Below are positions 1 through 5,737 of a stretch of 13,151 bases of DNA, piece by piece. The notes below the pieces were generated by a model. It had not been told where the DNA came from. It worked only from the letters and a program-made list of their open reading frames with translations, and made no database searches. The position numbers and the translations under genes are program-made. Numbering within the stretch: position 1 is the first letter of the stretch; each line of letters begins with the position of its first letter. Source of the stretch: Palsa-504 sp050013055 (GTDB lineage Bacteria; Actinomycetota; Actinomycetes; Streptosporangiales; Streptosporangiaceae); the NCBI GenBank assembly GCA_050013055.1, contig JBEKGC010000195.1, positions 1-13,151 of the forward strand, read 5' to 3'.

Positions 1-429
1 ACCGGTCTTACTCGACTTCGGCCTGACCTGCTGCGCAGTGGAACGGAGGGCGGACGACACCTTGGGCGCGACCGTGGTGGTCACCGCCTCGGCGACGTCC
101 TCCAGTCGCGGCGCGGCCCATTCCCGCGCCCCCTGAACGGCGTCTTCGATGCGCGGTGCGGCCCACTCCTTGGCGGTCTGGACGCCCTGGCGGACACCTT
201 GAACGGCGGTGGTACCCGCGGTCGTGACCGCATCCGTGACCACGTCCGTGGCGTCTTCGAGCCGCGGCGCGGCCCATTCCCGCGCACCTTGAACGCCCTG
301 GCGGGCACCCTGAGCCGCTGTCGTTCCCGCGCGCTTTCCCAGCGGGACGGCCTGCGCGGCGACGCTCTTCGCGCGCTCGCTGATCACGGCCGCGCCGTCG
401 GTGGTGCGTTTGGTGTTCATAAGGGACAC
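1..429 (-). CDS. Helical repeat protein, DUF5324-like (partial, runs off left edge)
   Basis: An open frame reads leftwards from 429 with no stop before the window edge, giving 143 residues of an incomplete protein. The GTG at 429 is chosen because a GGGAGG Shine-Dalgarno (436-441, complement) lies 6 nt upstream; an in-frame ATG at 420 would be 15 nt from it. The product is Ala-, Arg-, Glu- and Val-rich, has no visible membrane segment so far, and carries three copies of the motif A(R/K)EWAAPR(L/I)ED near residues 49-60, 87-97 and 101-111, separated by Val/Thr-rich amphipathic stretches. From memory, a DUF5324-type gene with similar 'APRLE' repeats lies beside the cyclophilin gene in Streptomyces, which fits this place, divergent from ppiA. 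Function is unknown; a helical membrane- or envelope-associated protein is possible. The reading frame is well supported; the family name is tentative. Confidence 0.72.
   Translation of the reverse strand, partial: MSLMNTKRTTDGAAVISERAKSVAAQAVPLGKRAGTTAAQGARQGVQGAREWAAPRLEDATDVVTDAVTTAGTTAVQGVRQGVQTAKEWAAPRIEDAVQGAREWAAPRLEDVAEAVTTTVAPKVSSALRSTAQQVRPKSSKTG
111..285. repeat. Intragenic DNA repeats in the left-edge gene
   Basis: The 19-base string gcgcggcccattcccgcgc occurs exactly at 111-129 and 267-285, with a diverged third copy around 151-170. The copies encode the repeated REWAAPRLED-type motif on the minus strand. Near-identity at DNA as well as protein level suggests fairly recent internal duplication or ongoing recombination between copies. 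Confidence 0.7.
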
Positions 430-579
430 AGTAAACCTCCCGAGCGTAATCCCGTCCTCACAGGCTTCCCGGCTTTGCTTGGTTCAATCATGGCGCGCTG
501 CCGGTACGGTTAGGACTGGACGAAATTAACAACGACGAAATGTCTGGCCAGTTAGATGGCGGGACGAGGAGTCAAGAGT
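430..579. other. Divergent intergenic region between the repeat gene and ppiA
   Basis: This 150-bp gap must hold promoters for both divergent genes. I found no convincing -35/-10 pair on either strand. On the plus strand TACGGT at 505-510 could act as a -10, but the nearest -35-like TTGGTT (479-484) is 20 nt away. It contains an in-frame ATG at 556 for ppiA, which I reject as the start. Confidence 0.35.
436..441 (-). promoter_or_regulatory. Ribosome binding site deciding the GTG start of the left-edge gene
   Basis: The complement reads GGGAGG, followed by TTTACT and then GTG at 429. The 6-nt spacing suits GTG at 429 far better than ATG at 420. Confidence 0.6.
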
Positions 580-1107
580 ATGACAGACACGCTGACCGCG
601 ACACTGCACACCAACCACGGGCCCGTTGTTATCCGGCTTTTCCCTGATCACGCACCGAAGACCGTGCGGAACTTCGTGGAACTGGCGGAGGGCGGCAAGC
701 AGTGGACTGACCCGCGTACCGGGCGGGCGACCACCGACAAGCTGTACGACGGAACCGTGTTTCACCGGGTCATCCCCAACTTCATGATTCAGGGCGGGGA
801 CCCGCTCGGCTCCGGCCGGGGCGGACCTGGCTACGAGTTCGCCGACGAGATCCACCCGGACCTCGGGTTCGACCGGCCGTACCTGCTGGCAATGGCGAAC
901 GCCGGGCCTGGCACCAACGGCTCGCAGTTCTTCGTCACCGTCGGTCCCACGCCTTGGCTCAACGGCAAGCACACCATCTTCGGCGAAGTCATCGAGGGCG
1001 CCGACGTGGTTGACCTGATCAGCCGGGTGAAGACCGGCAGCCAGGACCGGCCGGTCGACGACGTGACCATCGAGTCGGTCACCGTGGACCGTGGCCCGGC
1101 CAACTGA
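580..1107 (+). CDS. ppiA: Peptidyl-prolyl cis-trans isomerase, cyclophilin type
   Basis: A 175-residue single-domain cyclophilin that catalyses cis-trans isomerisation of Xaa-Pro bonds in folding proteins. There is no signal peptide, so it is probably cytoplasmic. The signature is complete: FHRVIPNFMIQGGD at 61-74 includes catalytic Arg63, followed by Gln71; then MANAGPGTNGSQFF (105-118), Trp127 and His131, matching the active-site Arg, Gln, Phe, Trp and His of human cyclophilin A. The region between about residues 38 and 56 (KQWTDPRTGRATTDK) is a short insertion seen in actinobacterial PpiA. ATG at 580 is preferred because GAGGAG (566-571) lies 8 nt upstream and the domain begins at once; the frame could extend to ATG 556. 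The rhomboid gene follows 46 bp downstream on the same strand, so the two are probably cotranscribed. Mycobacterium has ppiA in the same neighbourhood, upstream of crgA. Confidence 0.95.
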   Translation: MTDTLTATLHTNHGPVVIRLFPDHAPKTVRNFVELAEGGKQWTDPRTGRATTDKLYDGTVFHRVIPNFMIQGGDPLGSGRGGPGYEFADEIHPDLGFDRPYLLAMANAGPGTNGSQFFVTVGPTPWLNGKHTIFGEVIEGADVVDLISRVKTGSQDRPVDDVTIESVTVDRGPAN

Positions 1108-1153
1108 GCGGCCCGGCCAGGTGAGCGGCACTGTCAACTGATGGGACGAAGCC

Positions 1154-2089
1154 GTGAGCACGTCCAGCGATGACGGACCGAGCGGTCCGGCCCGGCCGGG
1201 CGCAGACGTGCCCGGCCAGCCGGACGTGCCCACCTGTTACCGCCATCCGGGCCGGGAAACGTACGTTTCCTGCGTCCGGTGCGGCCGTCACGCGTGCCCC
1301 GACTGCATGCGCTCGGCCTCGGTGGGCCAGCAGTGCGTGGAGTGCGTAGGCGAGGGCGCGCGCAGTACCCGCCAGGCCAAGACCGCGTTCGGCGGCCGTC
1401 CGGCCGCGACCCCGGTGGTCACCTGGACGCTGGTCGCGATCAACGTCGCGATCTTCCTGGTGACGTGGGTCCGGCCGGGCATCGTCACCCACCTGGAGCT
1501 GTTCGGATCCGCGTCGTACACCTACGGCGGCGCTGCGCACGGAGTCGCCGCGGGTGAGTGGTACCGGCTGATCACGTCCGCGTTCCTGGCCCCGGCCACC
1601 GGCTTGAGCGGCCTCGGGTTTATGGACATCTTGTTCAACATGTGGGCGCTCGTGTTCGTGGGCCCCTCCCTCGAGGGCCTGCTCGGCCGGGTTCGCTTCC
1701 TTGCCTTGTACCTGCTCAGCGCCGTCGGCGGCGGGGTGATGTACTACTTCCTGGCCCCGCCGAGCGACGCGGCGGTGGGTGCCTCCGGTGCCATCTTCGG
1801 GCTGTTCGGGGCCTGGTTCGTCGTGTCGAAGCGGCTGCGTCTGGACACCCGCGGGATCGTCATCCTGATCGCCATCAACCTGGCCCTCAGCTTTTTCTTG
1901 CACAACATCATCGCCTGGCAGGATCACATCGGCGGCCTGCTCACCGGGGCGCTGATCACGGCGGCCTACGCCTACGCGCCGCGCAAGAACCGCACCGCGC
2001 TGCAAGTGCTCGCCACCGTCGTGGTGGTGGCCTTGATCGTGGTCGCCGTCGCGGTCAGGAACGGCCAGCTGACCAGCGGCGGCCTGTAA
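1154..2089 (+). CDS. Rhomboid family intramembrane serine protease with N-terminal zinc-binding region
   Basis: A 311-residue polytopic membrane protein starting at GTG 1154. Residues 28-64 are a B-box-like Cys/His cluster (C28, H31, C40, C43, H46, C48, C51, C61, C64) that probably binds zinc in the cytoplasm. A rhomboid core follows, with membrane segments at about 88-106, 155-170, 183-200, 205-224, 234-250 and 256-275, then a seventh near 282-301. The catalytic serine is S211 in GASGAIFG and the catalytic histidine is H258 in DHIGG. N162 of the LFNM motif is present, but the residue four before it, normally His, is Asp158 (DILFN). The Ser-His dyad needed for cleavage is intact, so activity is plausible; the substrate is unknown. 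Proteins of this architecture sit next to ppiA in Streptomyces. The gene converges on crgA. The start codon has only a weak GGGACGA sequence upstream; an upstream GTG at 1121 is cut off by an in-frame stop. Confidence 0.93.
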   Translation: MSTSSDDGPSGPARPGADVPGQPDVPTCYRHPGRETYVSCVRCGRHACPDCMRSASVGQQCVECVGEGARSTRQAKTAFGGRPAATPVVTWTLVAINVAIFLVTWVRPGIVTHLELFGSASYTYGGAAHGVAAGEWYRLITSAFLAPATGLSGLGFMDILFNMWALVFVGPSLEGLLGRVRFLALYLLSAVGGGVMYYFLAPPSDAAVGASGAIFGLFGAWFVVSKRLRLDTRGIVILIAINLALSFFLHNIIAWQDHIGGLLTGALITAAYAYAPRKNRTALQVLATVVVVALIVVAVAVRNGQLTSGGL

Positions 2090-2153
2090 GCCCAGCTAAG
2101 CCCAGCCCAGATCAGCTAAGACCACCCCAGCCGCGGGTCAGCCCAGCCGCGGG
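2090..2153. other. Convergent intergenic region between the rhomboid gene and crgA
   Basis: This 64-bp gap separates two converging genes. It is built from short related strings such as cccagctaag and atcagctaag, followed by the 16-bp tandem repeat. CCGCGG palindromes in the two copies could pair as a bidirectional terminator, but no T-tract follows, so that remains a guess. Confidence 0.35.
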
Positions 2154-2157
2154 TCAG
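2126..2157. repeat. Perfect 16-bp tandem duplication at the 3' end of crgA
   Basis: The unit cccagccgcgggtcag occurs twice head to tail (2126-2141 and 2142-2157) without mismatch. The second copy contains the TGA stop of crgA (complement of 2154-2156), so the duplication supplies a second, out-of-frame copy of the stop region just downstream. Each copy contains the palindrome CCGCGG. Confidence 0.85.
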
Positions 2158-2405
2158 CGCCACCTGGTCGACAGCGTCACGCCTGCGATGATGAACGCGA
2201 AGCCTATGACCAGATTCCACGCGCCAAGCGCGCTCATGCCGGGGATCGAACCCTGGGTGAAGTAATAAGCCACGATCCAGGCGAGGCCGATGATCAGGCA
2301 GGCCACGATGGTCGGGCCGACCCAGGGCGCACTGACCTTCCGCCGTGCCGTCTTCGACGGCGGAGGCGTGTAGACGGTCTTCTTCCGGACACGCGACTTG
2401 GGCAC
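2154..2405 (-). CDS. crgA: Cell division protein CrgA
   Basis: An 83-residue protein with two membrane segments that in mycobacteria and streptomycetes binds divisome components (FtsZ, FtsQ, FtsI/PBPs) and influences septum formation. The N-terminus VPKSRVRKK with a following TPPP is the family hallmark. Membrane helices lie at about residues 32-50 and 62-79, joined by a short loop, and the chain ends in a basic RWR as in known CrgA. GTG at 2405 is chosen because AGGAGG lies 5 nt upstream (2411-2416) and homologues begin with this sequence; the frame stays open up to 2540, but that extension is low-complexity and non-homologous. Its length matches the family. It is transcribed in the same direction as pknB but is separated from it by a hairpin and 131 bp, so it probably has its own promoter. 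Confidence 0.95.
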   Translation of the reverse strand: MPKSRVRKKTVYTPPPSKTARRKVSAPWVGPTIVACLIIGLAWIVAYYFTQGSIPGMSALGAWNLVIGFAFIIAGVTLSTRWR

Positions 2406-2410
2406 AACGG

Positions 2411-2416
2411 CCTCCT
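2411..2416 (-). promoter_or_regulatory. Ribosome binding site deciding the crgA start
   Basis: The complement reads AGGAGG, a perfect Shine-Dalgarno, 5 nt upstream of GTG 2405. It rules out the longer frame beginning at 2540. Confidence 0.75.
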
Positions 2417-2512
2417 GCGTAGCAAACCTGCGAAGCAAAAGCTGCGGAGCGAATCTGTGGCTGACCCGGTGATGCGGACCTAAGCGTAGCCGGTTCCCGG
2501 GGCGGTAAGGCT

Positions 2513-2534
2513 GCGGGCGGGTCAGCCCGCCCGT
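2513..2534 (-). terminator. GC-rich hairpin terminating the fhaA-pknB operon
   Basis: Positions 2514-2521 pair with 2526-2533 as an 8-bp all-GC stem around the tetraloop TCAG, with an additional G-T pair outside. It begins 3 nt past the pknB stop codon. No T-run follows on the minus strand, so it is of the U-less type often proposed for actinobacteria. It separates the operon from crgA. Confidence 0.6.
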
Positions 2535-2536
2535 AC

Positions 2537-4300
2537 TCAAAACCCCGGAACGCCGCCGCTGCCGGTCGGGGTGGGCGTCTGGCTGGGCGTGGCGGAGGGC
2601 GTGGCCGCGGCCTGCTGCACGAAGATGGTGACCTTGGATCCCTTCGTCGCGTTGCCGCTGGCAGGCTGCTGGGCAAAGACCGTACCGGCCGCGTACTGGC
2701 TCGGACCCGACCCTGGCTGGACCACGACCTGGAATCCGGCGGTGGTCAGGATATTGCTCGCCGTCGCCTGGGAATCACCGACGACAGGAGGCACCGCGAC
2801 CGCTCCGCCCGAGACGGTGATGGTGACCGTAGACTGCGGCTTAGCCGTAGTGCCGCCGCTTGGGTTCTGGCTGAGTACCGTCCCGGCCGGTGAGGTGGAG
2901 CTGGGATTCGGCGTGACGATGACCTTGAAGCCCGCATTCTGCAGCTGTGTCTCGGCCTGCGTCTCCTGCTCGTTGACCACGTTGGGCACCTGGACAGGAG
3001 CCGCGCCGCTTGACACGTACAGCGTCACCACGGTGTTAGCGGGCTCGTTGTTGCCCTCCGGCGGATTGGAGCTGATCACATAGCCCTTCCGGACGGTGGC
3101 ACTGGCCTGGTCGACCGGCGTGGACCGCAGATGCACGGCCTTGATCTGCGCCTGCGCCTGGGCCAGCGGCTCGCCGTTCACCAGGGGCACGGCGTACGTC
3201 TTGCCCCCGCCGGCGAGCAGGTAATACGCCACCCCCGCGACCACGCCGATCACCAGGACCAAGCCGAGGACCCACGGGATCCAGCGGCGGCCGCCGCCGC
3301 CCCCTTCGCGCCGGCCGTAGTCGCCGCCCGCGTAGTCGTAGTCGCCGACGGCGGGGATCTGCGAGGTCCCCGCCATCATCGCGCTGTTACCCATCCGCTG
3401 GGTGTGCGGGTAGTTCTCGAGCCGGGTCGGCGGGGCGGCGGACACCGGCATGCCGGAGGCGGCCCGCTGCAGGTCAGCACGCATGTCGGCGGCCGTCTGG
3501 TACCTGTCGTCCGGCGATTTGGCCATGGCCTTCAGCACGATCGCGTCGGCCCAGGATGGCACGTCGGGGTCGACCCGCGACGGCGGCACCGGGTTCTCCC
3601 TGACGTGCTGGTAGGCGATCGCGACCGGCGAGTCACCGGTGAACGGGGGCCTGCCGGTCAGCAGCTCGTACAGCAGGCAGCCGGCCGAGTACAGGTCGCT
3701 GCGCGCGTCGACCCGCTCGCCTCGCGCCTGCTCGGGCGACAGGTACTGCGCGGTGCCTATCACCTGGGCGGTCTGGGTCATGGTGGCCTGGGCATCGCTC
3801 ATCGCCCGGGCGATGCCGAAGTCCATCACCTTGATGTCACCGTTGCGGGTCACCATGACGTTGCCTGGCTTGATGTCCCGGTGCACGATGCCAGCCTGAT
3901 GGCTGTATTCCAGCGCCCGCAGCACGCCGTCGATGATCTCGAGCGACCGCTCGGGCAGCAGCCGGTGGCCCCCTTCTTGCAGCAGGTCCCTGACCGTGCG
4001 GCCGTCGACGTACTCCATCACGATGTACGGCACGGGAACGCCGGTGGCCATGTCCTCGCCTGTGTCGTAGACCGCGACGATGGACGGGTGGTTCAGCGAG
4101 GCCGCCGACTGGGACTCGCGGTGGAACCTGGCCTGGAAAATCGGGTCCCTGGCCAGGTCGGCACGGAGAGTCTTGATCGCGACGATCCGGTCGAGCCGGA
4201 TATCGCGCGCCCGGTAGACCTCCGCCATCCCGCCGCGGCCTACGACGCCGTCAAGCTCGTAGCGGCCGCCGAGGAGACGGGGCTGTGTCATATCTCGCAC
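2537..4300 (-). CDS. pknB: Ser/Thr protein kinase PknB with extracellular PASTA repeats
   Basis: A 587-residue membrane receptor kinase. The cytoplasmic kinase domain (about 14-275) has the GRGGMAEV P-loop, Lys43, HRDIKPGN (140-147, catalytic Asp142), DFG (160-162) and an activation loop TMTQTAQVIGT whose Thr175 and Thr177 match the autophosphorylated TQT threonines of mycobacterial PknB. A Gly/Arg-rich juxtamembrane stretch leads to a membrane helix at about 341-363. Three PASTA repeats follow (about 367-432, 433-498, 500-564) and should bind muropeptides or lipid II, then a Thr/Pro/Ser tail. M. tuberculosis PknB has four PASTA repeats, so this is one short. It is the last gene of the operon, 33 bp after pknA. 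GTG 4300 has GGGTGG 9 nt upstream; ATG 4291 gives MTQPRLLGG, closer to the homologous N-terminus, so the start is uncertain by three codons. Confidence 0.97.
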   Translation of the reverse strand: MRDMTQPRLLGGRYELDGVVGRGGMAEVYRARDIRLDRIVAIKTLRADLARDPIFQARFHRESQSAASLNHPSIVAVYDTGEDMATGVPVPYIVMEYVDGRTVRDLLQEGGHRLLPERSLEIIDGVLRALEYSHQAGIVHRDIKPGNVMVTRNGDIKVMDFGIARAMSDAQATMTQTAQVIGTAQYLSPEQARGERVDARSDLYSAGCLLYELLTGRPPFTGDSPVAIAYQHVRENPVPPSRVDPDVPSWADAIVLKAMAKSPDDRYQTAADMRADLQRAASGMPVSAAPPTRLENYPHTQRMGNSAMMAGTSQIPAVGDYDYAGGDYGRREGGGGGRRWIPWVLGLVLVIGVVAGVAYYLLAGGGKTYAVPLVNGEPLAQAQAQIKAVHLRSTPVDQASATVRKGYVISSNPPEGNNEPANTVVTLYVSSGAAPVQVPNVVNEQETQAETQLQNAGFKVIVTPNPSSTSPAGTVLSQNPSGGTTAKPQSTVTITVSGGAVAVPPVVGDSQATASNILTTAGFQVVVQPGSGPSQYAAGTVFAQQPASGNATKGSKVTIFVQQAAATPSATPSQTPTPTGSGGVPGF

Positions 4301-4333
4301 TGTGCCAAACCACCCTGCGCTATTTCTAGTTCT

Positions 4334-5737
4334 CTAGGGAGTCGCCGTCGGCGACGTTGTCGCCGTCGGAGAGGTGCTTGTCGTCGGTGAACTCGTGGCC
4401 GTCGGCGAGGTGCTTGCCGACGCCGACGCGCTCGCTGTCGGCGACGCCGTCTTGGTCGGTGTCGGTTTCGGGGATTTCACGGGCTGCGGACTGTAGCTGG
4501 GACTGAGGGACGGTGTCGGTTGTGTAGCTACCACCCTAGGACTCGGTGAGGACCGGGGCAGCTGGCTCGCGATGGGCGACGGCCGGGCGCTCGGCGAGTT
4601 GAGGTGCTGTGCGGTGCTATTGCCAGGTTGCCCGTTGGCCTGGCCCGCGATGTGACCGGTGAGATACAGGCCGATCCCGATGGCCATCGCGCACAGGGCC
4701 GCCGTCGCGCTGGCGGTCAGCAGCCGGCGCCGGCGGCGGCCGGCCCGCGCGCTGCCGCCGCCCATCCGGCCGGAGGCCCCGGTCGGCAACTGGCCGGCCC
4801 AGGGGTCGCCCGGGCCCAGCAGGGTGCCGGTCGCCGCCGCGGGCACGTCGGCCCGGGTCGCACCCGCATAGTCGTCCGGGTAGCCTCCCGGCGGGGCGGG
4901 GTGGCCAAGGACCAGGGCGTCGCGCAGCATGTCGGCCCGGTCGGCGACCACCTGGACGTTGGCCGGGCGCTCTTCCGGGGTCTTGGCCAGCATGTGGTAC
5001 ACCAGGTCGCTGACCGGCGGCGGCACGTCGGGCGGCAGCGCGGGCACCGGCTCGTGCTTGTGCGCGAACGCGATGGCCAGCGGCTCCCGGGCGGTGAACG
5101 GCGGCCGGCCGGCCAGGCACTCGTAGGCGACCACGCCGAGCGAGTAGATGTCCGAGGCGTTGTTCACCGGCGCGCCGGTGGCCTGCTCGGGTGAGACGTA
5201 CATGGCCGTGCCCATCACCATGCCGGTCTCGGTCAGGTGCGACGCCTGCGCGGCCCGCACCGCGGTCGCGATGCCGAAGTCAGTGATCTTCACCGTACCG
5301 CCCGTGGCCACGAGCAGGTTGCCCGGCTTGATGTCGCGGTGCACGATGCCGGCCTGATGCGCCGCGTCGAGCGCGCGCGCCGCCTGGCTGACGATGTCCA
5401 GGGTGGCGTCGGGGGACAGCCTGCCCTCCCGGGCCAAGATCGCGGACAGCGGATCGCCTTCGACCAGCTCCATGATCAGGTAGGCGCCGCCGAACTCCGA
5501 TGACTCACCGTAGTCATAGACCCGCGCGATGCCCGGATGGGACAGGCTGGCCGCGTACCTGGCCTCGGCCCGGAACCTGGCCAGGAACGACTCGTCGCCG
5601 GCCCGCCCGGTGGGCAGCAGCTTGACCGCCACGGCCCGGTTGAGCAGCTGATCCTCGCCGCGCCACACCTCACCCATGCCGCCGGCCGCGATACGGCCGG
5701 TCAGCCGGTACCGGCCGGCCAGCAGATAATCGCTCAC
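4334..5737 (-). CDS. pknA: Ser/Thr protein kinase PknA
   Basis: A 467-residue membrane kinase controlling growth and cell shape together with PknB. The kinase domain (about 10-270) shows the P-loop IAAGGMGEVW, Lys39, HRDIKPGN (133-140, catalytic Asp135), DFG (153-155), candidate activation-loop threonines Thr169 and Thr171, and the SPEQ motif near 182. A polybasic run of arginines (334-338) precedes a single membrane helix at about 339-360. The outer part is a roughly 105-residue Ser/Thr/Pro tail with no PASTA repeat; its last 45 residues are almost pure S/T/P/A and are encoded by a gtcgg-rich microrepetitive DNA stretch (4337-4450). The GTG start at 5737 overlaps the pbpA stop as GTGA, implying translational coupling. 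The kinase lies directly upstream of pknB, as in Mycobacterium. Confidence 0.96.
   Translation of the reverse strand: MSDYLLAGRYRLTGRIAAGGMGEVWRGEDQLLNRAVAVKLLPTGRAGDESFLARFRAEARYAASLSHPGIARVYDYGESSEFGGAYLIMELVEGDPLSAILAREGRLSPDATLDIVSQAARALDAAHQAGIVHRDIKPGNLLVATGGTVKITDFGIATAVRAAQASHLTETGMVMGTAMYVSPEQATGAPVNNASDIYSLGVVAYECLAGRPPFTAREPLAIAFAHKHEPVPALPPDVPPPVSDLVYHMLAKTPEERPANVQVVADRADMLRDALVLGHPAPPGGYPDDYAGATRADVPAAATGTLLGPGDPWAGQLPTGASGRMGGGSARAGRRRRRLLTASATAALCAMAIGIGLYLTGHIAGQANGQPGNSTAQHLNSPSARPSPIASQLPRSSPSPRVVATQPTPSLSPSYSPQPVKSPKPTPTKTASPTASASASASTSPTATSSPTTSTSPTATTSPTATP

Noticed and set aside
199..513. Plus-strand frame over the left edge and the divergent gap
   Set aside because: It is the complement of the repeat gene. 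Its product is Arg-rich, and the opposite strand has a good ribosome binding site and clear protein repeats.
526..1233. Long open frames antisense to ppiA, and similar long antisense frames opposite the rhomboid, pknB, pknA, rodA and pstP genes
   Set aside because: They mirror the third-position GC bias of the real genes, have Arg/Gly/His/Pro-rich low-complexity products, and match no family.
2440..2512. ECF-type -35 (GGGAAC on the minus strand) as the crgA promoter
   Set aside because: No matching -10 (GTT or CGTC) lies at a fitting distance, so the call would rest on one short string.
2406..2540. N-terminal extension of crgA up to 2540
   Set aside because: It would cross the pknB terminator hairpin, and homologues begin at the GTG preceded by AGGAGG.
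4337..4450. gtcgg-rich microrepeats considered as a CRISPR or regulatory repeat
   Set aside because: They are codons of the Ser/Thr/Pro tail of PknA; there are no regular spacers and no flanking cas genes.
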